A DNA stretch of 64,000 bases from Spiroplasma_E sp902809815. GTDB taxonomy: Bacteria > Bacillota_I > Bacilli_A > Mycoplasmatales > VBWQ01. The stretch is from assembly GCF_964030925.1 (NCBI RefSeq), contig NZ_OZ034992.1, positions 1,488,001-1,552,000 of the forward strand, given 5' to 3'. The notes under the pieces are model-generated. The model was not told the DNA's origin. It ran no database searches and worked only from the letters and a program-made list of their open reading frames with translations. This document shows positions 34,155 to 44,885 of the stretch, piece by piece. Made by a program: the position numbers and the translations under genes. Position 1 is the stretch's first letter; each line of letters starts with the position of its first letter.

Positions 34155-35170
34155 TTTGATATATTAGATAATTTAATTGAAAATTTAATAAGTAAAAAAG
34201 GTTATTTTAATATTCAATCAGAATTTAAATATACTTCTTTTTCTAAAAATCTTATTTCAAGGATTTTTAAAGAAGCAAAAATTGAAAAATGAATACCAGA
34301 AGAAAAATTTAAAGTATTAGATAATCAAAAATTAAATATATGTGCAGATGATGCTTTTGTTACTTGTTGAGATGAAAATGGTATAAAACAACAATATTGT
34401 TGTAGACTTTTAACTTTTAATTTAGGTAAAAAAGAAATTTATTCATATAGAAATAAATTAGATAAAAAAATAACTTCATTTATGTTATTTAAAACTGGTA
34501 ATGGTTTAAATCAACATGAATTATATCAATTTACAACACAAACTATTCTTAATCATTATGATATTAATTTAAATATATTAGGTGTTCAATGAGATTATCA
34601 TAATTATAATTTAGTTGCTGCTGGTGATGGTGCATTGTGAATTAAAGCAATGGCAAGTTGATTGGGATGTTATTATATTTTAGATAAGTTTCATGCTTTA
34701 AATTATTTATGAAAATCTTTTGTTGGAGTTCGTGGTAAGAAAAAAGAAACTCATGATTGAACTAAATATATTGAAGGTGCTACTACTTTTTCAAGTGGTG
34801 ATTGTAATCAATTACTTAATTTTTTAAAACCTAATGTTAATGAAAAAACTTATAATTATTTTAAAAATAATGCTCATGGTATTGTAAATCAAAATGCTTC
34901 TTGAAATATTGGTTGTAGTGCTGAAAGTGATGTTTATCATTTTTTAAAATCTTTAACTAATGGAGCAAAAATATATAATTATCAAACATTAAATAATATG
35001 TTAATTGCAAAAGCAAATTATTTAAACACTAGAAGTTATATTAATAGTACTTAATAAGTTAAAACTTCATATTTTTTAATTCTAATTTTAAGATTAGGAT
35101 TTTTGTGTTATTTAAATGTAATTTTGAAATTATATTTTTAACTATTTATACATTTTATGATATAATTTAA

Positions 35171-36061
35171 TTAACAAATCATAGAATTTGCAGTTATATT
35201 GTTAATGTTACTCATAATTCTAAGGGTTAATCTCATACGTCCACTAAATCATTGTTGTAATATTCTAACTTTTGGTTGAGTTTCAATAGGCATTGATAAT
35301 AGCGGAAATGCTATCTTATCTTTAACAAATAACTTTGGGTATACTTCCATATTGTCAACTTCACCAAGTACCTTTATATTGCCAAAAATCATGCTTCTAG
35401 GGGCTTTAATTTTTAAACCAATTACTTTTGTATCTTTATCTAATGGTTTTTATAATTTAATAATAATTGGATAACCATCTCTTGTTTTAAAATCTTTAAT
35501 TTTAATAATAGTTATACTTTTAGTACTTCTTGTTTTTGGATTTTGATAAGGTTGTGAATAATTATTAATGATATATAAATTATCAATATTATTTTCAGTT
35601 AATGGTTCATTTATACTAACTGCATATAATTTAAATTGATTTAATAAATTTATTTCTTGAAAAATTTAATTTTTAATATCAGTCATACTATATTCAATTG
35701 TATTATCATTAATATTAGTACTTGCTCTTTGATTTAATTGCATAGTAAAGTCTGATGTTTCAACTGCAATAGTTTTTAATACTTTATCAACATCAATAAA
35801 TCCAATTTTAATAGTATTTGCTGAAAATTTTAAACTATTATTTTCATTATTTTTAAATAAACGTTCAATTTCATAAATATAAATTGTTCTTTTTTTAAAT
35901 TCATCATATGCTCTATTAATATCGGGGTCACTAGTAGCAGCCATCATATTAGTAAAGTCATAAGGAATATTATCGATTAAATAATCATTTTCTACTTCTG
36001 CTTGATTAAGTTTAGTTTGTTTCTGTGGAAATTTCGTTTGTGGTTTGTTGTTGTTTTCCAT
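35171..36061 (-). pseudogene. Phage replication-block protein with two premature TAA codons
   Basis: From ATG 36061 the frame gives 131 residues (MENNNKPQTKFPQKQTKLNQ...) to TAA 35666, then stays open with one further TAA near 35449 to the stop at 35171, about 296 codons in all. Both internal stops would be CAA with one base change (KN*IFQEINLL and IKL*KPLDKDTK). The middle contains KVIGLKIKAPRSMIFGNIKVLGEVDNM and the end is basic. I do not recognise the family. It overlaps the upstream gene by 50 bases and belongs to the phage replication block. The UPF0236-like insertion also altered its last codons. Confidence 0.65.
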
Positions 36062-36245
36062 TGTTCTCTCCTATTAATTGGTTATTTTCGGGATTAAATA
36101 ATTTTAATTTAACTATTAAATTATTAATTTCTTGTTCATCATTAATATTAAATGTTTTACTATTTAATAAGTCTTTATCTAAACGTACTAATATTTGAAT
36201 AAATTTAATAATATCAATATTAAATTGTCATAACTTTTGTTCAAT

Positions 36246-37403
36246 AGACATATTCCGTAATTATTTTTTTGAAAAATCAAGTAATAATTTTAAAATTTAT
36301 TTTATAATTTTGTTATTAACAATAAATTTAGAAAAGTGTTGATAAAAATGATTTTTGAAAATTTAAAAAAATTAAAAAATGAAGAATTTTACAGATATTT
36401 TGGTATAAAACGTTTTCATTTTAATGAAATGTTAGAAAAATTAATTGAAATAGAAAAATTAGAAAAAAATAAAGGTCGAAAAAATAAACTTTCAGTAGAA
36501 GAAAGATTAATGATGACTTTATTATACTGAAAAGAATATTATACTTTTTTTCAAATGAGTATTAAATCTAAAATGAGCCCATCAAGTTGTTTTCGAAATA
36601 TTACTTGAGTAGAAAATAAACTTAGTAACCACAAAGATTACCAATTTTTAAAAGAAAGATATAAATTAAAAATTGATAAAAAACAAGAAAATTCAAATGA
36701 ATTTCAATTTTATTTAATTGATTCAACTGAGATTGAAATTGAAAGACCAACTAAAAAAAACTACAGTTAGAATATTTTTCTGGTAAAAGTTGAATGTATT
36801 CTATAAAATTTCAAATTGTATATGATTTTTTTAATAAAAAAATTGTTGATATTTTTGCTGATAATGGTAAAGTGCATGATTTTCAAATATTAAAAAATTC
36901 AAATCTTGAATTTTCAGAAAAAACAATAATTATTGGTGATTTAGGATATCAAGGTATACAAAATATTTATAAAAATACAATAATACCAATTAAAAGAACT
37001 AAAAATAAAAAATTAACTAAACAAGAAAGAAAATACAATAAGATTGTATCTAAAATTAGAATTAAAGTTGAACATGTCTTTGCTTGATTGAAAAGATTCA
37101 AAATTTTAGTAAATAAATGTAGAAAATCTAAATTTAGACTTATGTACTTAAGATTTAACTTACTTTGTGAAATTTTTAATAAAATAAAACCATTAAAATA
37201 AAAAAAATATTAAAAATATTTTTTTAAAATTTAAATTTTTATCGAGTTAATATAAAAATATTATTAACAATTTTTTGTTTAAAATGTAAACTCATTTTTT
37301 AAACTATTTTTTCAAAAAATATTTATTTCTATATTCAATAACACTAAATAGTTTTAAAACAATTTTATTGACAATTAATTAAATTTAATTACGGAATATG
37401 TCT
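36246..37403 (+). mobile_element. IS5-family insertion sequence, copy D
   Basis: 1158 bp, same type as copies A and B. Target repeat AAT at 36243-36245 and 37404-37406. The insertion interrupts the minus-strand gene 36012-37973. Confidence 0.92.
36348..37201 (+). CDS. IS5-family transposase, frameshifted (copy D)
   Basis: Two frames, 36348-36770 and a -1 continuation to 37201, meeting at an eight-A run. DDE residues intact in the joined product. Confidence 0.85.
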
Positions 37404-37960
37404 AATATAATTAATAGTTGAAATATTTACAGCTGTACTTTCGGGTACTGATTGTTGTGCAGATTTCTTTTGACTTGGTATATGAATACCACAACGTTTA
37501 AATATTTCATTAACATTTCAATCGTATATATCAGTTAAGTTTTTACCTTTAAAGTTGCTATTTGTCATATTGATATTTTCGTTTTGTTCATTATTATCTC
37601 CACCGCTTTTAAATATGTAATTTTTAGTAACTAATGTTCTTACTGCTTCTTCTAATGTTGATTGAACATTACCATAAGTTTGACTAAATATAAATTTAGG
37701 TGAATTTAAAATGGTATCTAAAACAATTTGTTCATAAATGACATCTAATGCTTTAATTTTATCCATTACTTTATTACAATCTGCTAATTCATTTGCTTTA
37801 TTTCGCATAATTGCTATTGGTATATAATTAATATTTAGTGTTTGTTCTTGTTCTAAATTTGGATTATTAATGTATGATTGAAAATCTAATGGAAATTGTT
37901 TTTTATTATTACTAATACTATAATTGGTGCTATTAATAAAATTTTTCATAATATCATTTT

Positions 37961-38254
37961 TTACTCTTTTCATTTTTTAAATCATTTAACATTGATTGAA
38001 CAAAATGCACGATTTTTAGTCATATTTCAATTATTAAAAATTTGACCAGTTACTAAAATTTCATCATTTTTGTTTAATAAAATACATCGATTATAAAGTT
38101 TTGGGTTATTAAAAATTAAAGTAACATAGTTTAAACCATTTCATTGACCACGAACACTATAATATAATTCTTTATTACCTTTTTCGTAATATTTTGCTTC
38201 AATAGTGTTACTTAGTTTTACTGTTAATTTGACATAATTTGCTTTATCTTTCAT
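37961..38254 (-). CDS. Probable phage single-strand DNA-binding protein (OB-fold)
   Basis: 97 residues. The order of strands resembles an SSB OB-fold: YVKLTVKLSNTIEAKYY, ELYYSVRGQWNGLNYVTLIF, NRCILLNKNDEILVTGQI (matching the KGDKVLVEGRL region of SSB), RAFCSINVKWF. It lacks the acidic tail of cellular SSB. It lies between RuvC-like and replication-block genes and overlaps the next start by 13 bases. It would protect single strands during phage replication. Assigned by pattern only. Confidence 0.5.
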
Positions 38255-38256
38255 GT

Positions 38257-38721
38257 TTATAATTTCCTTAAATAATTATCAAAAATTAATATTTTTTTAT
38301 GATTTTTTAAATAATATTGAATATGCTTATAAGCATCTTGTTCATGTTTTGTTAATTTTATATTTCCTTTATAATTTGTTATTTTATTTTTATTTTTTGG
38401 GTGGTTTTCTAGATAATCTCAGTTGAAAACATCTTGTACTAATACCATTAATGCACCAATAATTTTAGGTGTTGCTAATGGATTAGTTAATAATTGTTTT
38501 GAACTTAAAAAGAAATTTTCTACAATAACTAATATTTTTTTATCAATAAATTTTTCTTTAATTAATTGCATTTTTTCTTTATACATATTTTTAGTTCATA
38601 AAACAGTTAATGTATTAAATGTTTCATTAAAAACAATATTATTAGTTTCACTTGAATATATAACAATTCCATTACTACCTATTCCTGCTGGGTCAATACC
38701 AATAATTAAGTCATATTGCAT
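38257..38721 (-). CDS. RuvC-like Holliday junction resolvase (phage)
   Basis: 154 residues. The RNase H-fold resolvase motifs are visible: IIGIDPAGIGSNGIVIY with D10, ILVIVENFF with E68, and KLTKHEQDAYKHI with H126-x2-D129. This is the catalytic set of RuvC-type enzymes that cut four-way junctions before phage DNA packaging. It follows the next upstream gene by 2 bases and precedes the SSB-like gene by 2 bases. Confidence 0.8.
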
Positions 38722-38723
38722 TA

Positions 38724-39026
38724 TTAATCAAAATCTTTGGATTTTATTTTATTAATTAATAATTCAATAGTATTAACTGAACCTTGTAATTGATTTCGAT
38801 AAAATGTTTCTTTTTCTTTTTTGTATTGTTCTATATAATGACCTAAAAATATATTTAATGAACAAATTAAATTTTTCTTATATTCATTAATTATTTCTTT
38901 TTTAAAATCTTCTTTTAATTTTTCTATATTATTTAAATGTTCTTCTGTTATTTCTTGATTACGTTTTTTATTATATTTATTAATAATTTCTTGGTCTTTA
39001 TAAGAAAATATTTTTTGTTTATTCAT
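38724..39026 (-). CDS. Phage coiled-coil protein
   Basis: 100 residues, highly charged and helical (EQEITEEHLNNIEKLKEDFKKEIINEYKK-like), one possible hydrophobic patch (LICSLNIFLGHY). Not recognised. ATG 39026 follows AGGAGATATAAAT, and the start overlaps the truncated gene upstream by 8 bases (ATGAATAA). Confidence 0.6.
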   Translation of the reverse strand: MNKQKIFSYKDQEIINKYNKKRNQEITEEHLNNIEKLKEDFKKEIINEYKKNLICSLNIFLGHYIEQYKKEKETFYRNQLQGSVNTIELLINKIKSKDFD

Positions 39027-39138
39027 ATTTATATCTCCTACTTAATCTAACATTTAAAATACAGTCATAACAAATTGCTTTATTATTTTTGTCTCTTAAA
39101 AAGTTTTGTCTTGTTTTTATATCATTAGTATTAAAGAA
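39019..39138 (-). pseudogene. 3' remnant of a phage gene cut by the IS3 element
   Basis: About 39 C-terminal codons remain (FFNTNDIKTRQNFLRDKNNKAICYDCILNVRLSRRYKYE). A CxxC pair suggests a zinc-binding protein such as a small HNH or primase-like factor. The 5' part is absent beyond the IS3 copy, so the prophage's right end was lost or moved. Confidence 0.6.
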
Positions 39139-40292
39139 GCCACTTGCCACTTAGCCCTTTTTACTAGACCATTAATTTAAAAAACCTGAATGTATTCTAA
39201 AAACAATTGTGTTATATAATTAACACTAATTTTAACCTGAAAGGATTTTTATTAATGGATAAAATTAAACAAATAGCATTAGTAATTAACAAATTAAATA
39301 TCAAAGAAAAAATTAAAATTATTGATGATTGTAAAAATCAATATTCAATTAGAAACCTATGTCAATATCTTCAATTAAACAGATCAACATATTACTTTTT
39401 AAAAAATAAACAAAAACCTATTAAAAAAGAAGAAAATCATATTATTAAATGCAATCATAAATATCAAAAAATATGCCAACTTTTAATCGAATTTCATTCT
39501 ACAAGAAAAGGCAGAATTTATGGATATTTAAGAATTTTTTCAGCTTTTAAAGAGTGATTAAAACAAGAAAAAAATATCATTTTAAATATAGAATTATCAA
39601 TAAAACAAATGCGAAAAATTATGAAAGAACACAATATTCAAGGATTAAAACAAACTAAAAATAACTATCCTAAAAACAAAAAAAATCCAAATAAGTGAAT
39701 ACCTACAATGGATAAAGTAAACAAAGATTATAAAAGTACAACCTCTTCAAATCAAATTTGATCAATGGACACTAAACAAATAAATACTAAAGAAGGATGA
39801 TTATATCTTTTTGTAATTATTGATTTTTATTCAAATAATGTTGTTAGTTATAATATTGCTCCTAATAAATCATATCAGGATTTAATTCTTCCTGCTCTTG
39901 AAAAAATCAACAAACAATTTTCTTGAAATCAAGTAAAAAATGTTATTTTACATTCAGATAACGCCAACGAATTTTATTGTCAGGATATCACAAAATGAGC
40001 AGAGGATAAACAAATAATTTTAAGCAAAAAACAACCTTATGATATTGGTGGTAATGTATTATCTGAAAACTGATTTTCTCATTTATCTCAAGAATGACTA
40101 CCTAAAGGATCAAATCAATATTTATCCATCAATGAAGCTATAAATGATGTAAATCAATATGTTATGTTTTATAATTATGAAAGAATACATTCTAAATTTC
40201 TAAAACCACCAATTTTACAAATTAAAATTTAGAATTTTATATCAAAAATGGTCCAGTAATTAAGGGCCAACCACCATTAAGGGCCAACCACC
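39139..40292 (+). mobile_element. IS3-family insertion sequence, copy 2
   Basis: Same as copy 1 but with two GCCACTT units at the left end (39139-39152) and a duplicated right end: the 17-bp unit ATTAAGGGCCAACCACC occurs twice (40259-40275 and 40276-40292). The flanks do not match: phage gene on the left, IS5-like remnant on the right. So this copy marks a rearrangement rather than a simple insertion. Confidence 0.88.
39255..40232 (+). CDS. IS3-family transposase (copy 2)
   Basis: 325 residues, same reading frame and DDE residues (D172, D235, E271) as the copy at 2622. It appears intact. Confidence 0.9.
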
Positions 40293-40959
40293 ATTTATTT
40301 ACTAAAATTTTGAATCTTTTCAATCAAGCAAAGACATGTTCAACTTTAATTCTAATTTTAGATACAATCTTATTGTATTTTCTTTCTTGTTTAGTTAATT
40401 TTTTATTTTTAGTTCTTTTAATTGGTATTATTGTATTTTTATAAATATTTTGTATACCTTGATATCCTAAATCACCAATAATTATTGTTTTTTCTGAAAA
40501 TTCAAGATTTGAATTTTCTTGTTTTTTATCAATTTTTAATTTATATCTTTCTTTTAAAAATTGGTAATCTTTGTGGTTACTAAGTTTATTTTCTACTCAA
40601 GTAATATTTCGAAAACAACTTGATGGGCTCATTTTAGATTTAATACTCATTTGAAAAAAAGTATAATATTCTTTTCAGTATAATAAAGTCATCATTAATC
40701 TTTCTTCTACTGAAAGTTTATTTTTTCGACCTTTAGTTTTTTCTAATTTTTCTATTTCAATTAATTTTTCTAACATTTCATTAAAATGAAAACGTTTTAT
40801 ACCAAAATATCTGTAAAATTCTTCATTTTTTAATTTTTTTAAATTTTCAAAAATCATTTTTATCAACACTTTTCTAAATTTATTGTTAATAACAAAATTA
40901 TAAAATAAATTTTAAAATTATTAATTGACTTTTAAAAAATTTAATTACGGAATATGTCT
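40293..40959 (-). mobile_element. IS5-family remnant, copy E
   Basis: Minus-oriented fragment keeping the left end (GGAATATGTCT at 40949-40959) and N-terminal transposase frame, then jumping from the middle of the first frame to the second: sequence between two ATTTGAATTTT-type repeats is deleted. The right end is missing where the IS3 copy abuts. The poly-A frameshift site is within the deleted part, so no full transposase can be made. Confidence 0.85.
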
Positions 40960-41011
40960 ATATTATTTTTTTCATATACAATATGTAAAATAACTATAAT
41001 CAATTATTAAA

Positions 41012-42016
41012 TTAAATTTTATTTTTACATTCTTGACCAGATAAAATTACTTTTAAATTTTCATAAGTAATTTCAATCATATTTTTAACAGCTTCATCAG
41101 TATACGATCCAATATGTGGTGTCACAATAACACGTGGATATAATGATAATAATTTATTTGTAATATTATCAGGAGTTGGTTTTCCAACAAAATCTTTAAA
41201 AAAAACTTTGCTTTCATTTTCTAAAACATCCAAACCAACACCTTTTAAATGACCACTTTTAACTGCATCATAAACTGCTTGTAAATCCATTAATTCACCA
41301 CGAGCTACATTAATTAAAACTGATCCAGGTTTCATTTTTGCTAAAAAATTCTTGTCAACTAAATGGTAATTTTCTTCTTTAATATATGGACAATGTAATG
41401 AAATTAAATCCGATTCTTTAAATAAAGTTTTTAAATCACAATAAGTTAGAATACTTTTTGCTTGATCACTTTCATAAATATCATATCCTAATACCTTTGC
41501 TCCCATTCCATGTCATGCCTTAGCTGCTTGATAACCAATGCGGCCAGTTCCAATAATTCCTATTGTTGAATTACGAATTTCTTTGGCAAACATAAAATCA
41601 TCAATTTTAAAATTATGATTTTGTTGATGATTAGCACTATAAAATAAATTTCGAAGTAAGCCGTTTCCCATACTTACTGCTAATTCACTAACAGCATTGG
41701 GCGAATAACAAGGTACATATGCCATTTCGAAACCTAATTCATGAGCTTTTTTTAAATCAATATGATTATAACCAACAGTTCTAGTTAATAAATATTTAAC
41801 GCCATATTCTTTCATTTTTAATAAATTTTGCTCATAACAGTCACAATTAGCACGAACCATTACTGCTTCATGTCCCTTTGCCGTTTCAATATTATCCTTT
41901 GTTAAATACTCTTCAATTAATGTTAAATCATATCCATAATTTTTATTTAATGTTTCAAAAAAAAGCTTTTCTGTTTTACGAACACCATAACAAACCATTT
42001 TAATTTTTTTTGCCAT
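41012..42016 (-). CDS. ldhA: D-lactate dehydrogenase (D-2-hydroxyacid dehydrogenase)
   Basis: 334 residues, normal for the family. It reduces pyruvate to D-lactate (or a related 2-oxoacid) with NADH in the cytosol, recycling NAD from glycolysis. The Rossmann motif is GIIGTGRIG (153-161). Catalytic residues are R239 (NVARGE), E266 (GLDVLENE) and H301 (TPHIG). The Y-rich region TRTVGYNHIDL matches the substrate domain. It lies 29 bases after an AEC-family permease and is probably co-transcribed with it, which suggests export or uptake of a 2-hydroxyacid. Most Mollicutes use L-lactate dehydrogenase, so the D-type is notable. Confidence 0.9.
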
Positions 42017-42045
42017 ATTTTTATTCCCTTTCTTTTGTTTATATT

Positions 42046-43257
42046 TTAACTAAATAACGGTGTTGCGCCAATCGCTGTAGTAATAATTACTCAAAATGGT
42101 AATGAAATAATTGAAAATAATGTAGCAATTAATGTTAAATTACTTGTTAACAATGGCTGTTTTTTGTAAGCAATTGAATAGGCAACAATAACTGATGCTG
42201 GGGGGGCTGCTAACATAATTACAATAACGCCTAATCCAACAGTATCTAATTTTCATGCTCCGGTTTCTTTTCCAATTGCCGCAACTGCACAAACTAATGC
42301 TAATCCAAATAATGGTGCAAAAATAATTTTCATTACCATTCCAAATCATACTTTTTTATCTTGTGCAGCATCTTTAAAATTACCTTTTGCTAAAGTAATT
42401 CCAATTGCCAATCATGCTAATGGCGTACATAATGCCTCTAAAGTTTTTGTTACTTTAAACAATGGTGGAAATGTATTATCTAATCGTAATGGTGAAAAAT
42501 ATTGACCACTAGTAATATCATTTTGATCAGGAACAATAGCAATTCCAGGAATTAATTGTGTAACTCAAAAAATAAATCCAACCATAGTTGCAATTAAAAT
42601 TGGATTTAAAAAAATCTGTTTTACATTCTTTATTAAATTTTCTCTTTTTATTACTTTCATTTCTGATCTAATTTGTGCATATCCATCAGTATTTAGTTTT
42701 GTATCAACAATAAAATCAGCACCAGTTTGTCCTTTTGTTACTACTGCTGCTTTAATAGGTTTGCTCATTACAATAAACCCTAATGAATATAAAAATATTC
42801 GATATGGAATATTAAAAATATTAGCTGGTAAGGTGGCAGCTCCATTATCAAATAGTGCTGTTACTACAGGAATTCCAAAAAATGTTGTTGAAGCAAATAC
42901 AGTACACATTGCTAATGTATCTTGAATATCCTTATCATATTTAATATAAAAATATTTAGCAACTATTCCCAGTATCATATAGAATAAAAAACCAACTAGT
43001 AAAATTGCAACTTGCGTTTTAACTTGCTCTGTTGTTGTATTTGTCATAAAACCATCAAAAGCTAAAGATGGTAAACCAACAACCATAACAATTTTAATTA
43101 AAACTGCTTCTCAGTCTTTTTTAAATATCCCTCTCTTCGTTAAAAATCAACCTAAAAAAATTACAAATATCGTTGCTAAAATTGCACTTCAAAATCCTCA
43201 AGCTTTTAATGTATTTATAACAGCTTGACCAACATCAGCTTGTAAATAAAATTGCAT
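42046..43257 (-). CDS. AEC-family transporter (malate/2-hydroxyacid permease type)
   Basis: 403 residues with about ten membrane segments arranged as two five-helix halves. N-terminal half: FWSAILATIFVIFLGWFLTKRGIFKKDWEAVLIKIVMVVGLPSLAF. Second half: MVGFIFWVTQLIPGI, LCTPLAWLAIGITLAKGNF and VGLGVIVIMLAAPPASVIVAYSIAY, the AAPPA segment being typical of the AEC/auxin-efflux-like family, which includes malate and malonate permeases. The cytosolic insert between halves is about 60 residues. It precedes the D-lactate dehydrogenase gene and probably exchanges or exports organic acids made by that pathway. Exact substrate unknown. Confidence 0.85.
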
Positions 43258-43365
43258 ATTTCTTTCTATTTCTCCCTTCTTTAATACTTTCTCCTTTCTC
43301 TAAAATCTAAGTATTTTGTAACTACTTATGTGTTATTATATAACTTTCAAATAAAAAATAAAACT

Positions 43366-43415
43366 AATTTACCAAATTTTCAATATTGTGTATAGAGTAA
43401 TAAATTTGGTAAATT
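43366..43415. terminator. Long-loop hairpin upstream of the AEC gene
   Basis: AATTTACCAAATTT (43366-43379) pairs with AAATTTGGTAAATT (43402-43415) over a 22-base loop, just after the stop (43440) of the minus-strand gene to the right. It probably ends that transcript. Confidence 0.6.
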
Positions 43416-43439
43416 AAAATTATAATATTTTTTTTAAAG

Positions 43440-44711
43440 TTATAGACCCATTCTTTTCATAGTTCTAGCTGGTGATTTTTGTCTATTATCTTCTTCTGGA
43501 ATAAATCCATTTACTCTAGTTTCACTAGCTTCTTTTTCTAACTCTTTTAGTTTATTTTTTCATTCTTGAAATTCTGATCATATTTCTTTTGTTTTTTCTT
43601 CGGATTCAATTTGATACTTTTCTTTTTTATTTTCAGTAAAAACATCTTTTATTTTTTTTATATGTTTAGGTTCTAAATATTTTGAAAATGCAATATTTTC
43701 TTGTCATTTTTCGTTTCATTGATTAATTGATTGGTAATATTTTTTTGAAAACTTATTTCTTTTAAACTTTCGATTTAATTCTTTTTTTAAAGTTTTAAAA
43801 GTTTTTGGTTCATTTTTTTCTCTAGTTTGTTGCAAACAATTTAAAATTCTTTTTTCTATTGCTTCTTTTGAATTTAAAGATATGTCTTTTAAAAATTGAA
43901 CTTCTTCTTCTAAATTATTTGATCTATTTTCTAGTTTTTTTATTTTCTGTTCTAATTCAAGTTGATACTTGTCTTTTACATTTGAAAACATTACTGTTCT
44001 TAATTTTTTAGCACATTCACATAAAATTTTGTAACAAATACCAGCAACAATACCAGCAATAGTAAAAGGTAATCAACCCATAATAGCACTTGACACAACA
44101 AATGTACTAATTATCGGTGTGATAATTATTTTAGCAATAGGAGATGTAGCACCCCACGCAATAAAAAATATTAAACCATGAAAAATCTTTCATATAAACC
44201 TTTTAAAAATTCAATATTTATCTTGTACTTCTTCTATAATATTTTCTTGTTTTTGATTTGTAATAGTTCTTACAAATTCTAAAAATGGTGTTCTAATGAT
44301 AGTTGTATGTTTAGATTCTTTTTTTATAAGCTCTTCATTATTTTTAATTTCATTTAAAAATTGCTTATAACGTAAATGTCTAATTTGTTGAACAATTTCA
44401 TTATTTTCAAAATAAATTAATAATTCTCAAACTTTTTTTCTTTTATCATCATGTAATCTTAATAAAAAAAAGGTTTTATCTTTTATTTTTACTATTTCAT
44501 CATAAATAAAATAGTTTTCATTATTTGGTTTTTCGATAATTGTTCTAAATTGAAAACATTTTTTATCTTTTTCATCAAAATGATTTTCAAATTTACATGT
44601 TTCACCATGATGTCAATTTTTATGACACCTAATAAAATTTTTAGTAAATCATGTTAAATCTTCTATATTTCTTAATTCTTCTTCAATAATAGTTTTTGTT
44701 TGTAAACTCAT
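43440..44711 (-). CDS. Membrane protein with coiled-coil tail, unknown
   Basis: 423 residues, not recognised. A charged N-terminal domain with CHKNWHHGETC (residues about 28-38; Cys/His-rich, possibly metal-binding) precedes two hydrophobic segments (IFHGLIFFIAWGATSPIAKIIIT and ISTFVVSSAIMGWLPFTIAGIVAGICYKI, about 190-250), then a coiled coil (QLELEQKIKKLENRSNNLEEEVQFL) and a basic/acidic tail. Both ends likely face the cytosol. It follows the palindromic terminator of the gene at 44886. Confidence 0.65.
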
Positions 44712-44837
44712 TTTGATTCCCCCTTATTTAAATAAAAACCCATTATTTTAAAAATAAAAAACAATAGGTTTATTTAGTTTACACTTATTTTTGCTAAAGT
44801 TTTAAAATTATGCAATAAACTTTTTAATATTTTACAA

Positions 44838-44877
44838 ATATGGAAAAAAGATTTCAATTGAAATCTTTTTTCCATAT
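44838..44877. terminator. 40-bp perfect palindrome terminator
   Basis: ATATGGAAAAAAGATTTCAA and its exact complement meet at 44857/44858. It begins 8 bases past the stop (44886) on the minus strand, with A/T tracts for either direction. Confidence 0.85.
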
Positions 44878-44885
44878 AATATTTT

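Larger units (their letters stand above)
32719..35054 (+). pseudogene. UPF0236 / ISLre2-family transposase-like gene, split by an IS
   Basis: The first 93 codons (MFSFKGFLKSEISNILAKYF... RQRVYWDKIN... IKKRARITNDLYF) end at the IS5-like copy C. The frame resumes at 34158 (DILDNLIENLISKKGYF...) and stops at 35054. Removing the IS and one TTT restores about 391 residues. Family features are the ICADDAFV segment, VQWDYHNYNLVAAGDGALWIKAMASWL, ILDKFHALNYLWK, and CSAESDVYHFLKSL, matching UPF0236/ISLre2 transposases with a DDE-type core. No clear terminal inverted repeats were found. The gene is on the strand opposite the surrounding phage genes. Confidence 0.8.
32594..35195. repeat. 15-bp direct repeat flanking the UPF0236-like gene
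   Basis: ATAGAATTTGCAGTT occurs at 32594-32608 and again at 35181-35195, bracketing about 2.57 kb that holds the UPF0236-like gene and its IS. The right copy lies in the 3' end of the minus-strand gene ending at 35171. Joining at the left copy gives an alternative end (ANSIYV, stop) followed by a terminator. This looks like the footprint of an insertion by site-specific or homology-based recombination. Confidence 0.6.
36012..37973 (-). pseudogene. Phage replication-block protein split by an IS
   Basis: The frame from ATG 37973 (MKRVKNDIMKNFINSTNYSIS...) is cut at 37404 by the IS5-like copy D and continues from 36242 (EQKLWQFNIDIIKFIQILVRLDKDL...) to TAA 36012. Removing the IS and one AAT gives 266 residues. 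Unrecognised; it contains NVQSTLEEAVRTLVTKNYIFKSGGDNNEQ, then a NVNEIFKRCGIHIPSQKK stretch and a Gln/Asn-rich tail. By location among SSB-like and RuvC-like genes, a role in phage DNA replication or recombination is likely. Confidence 0.7.
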
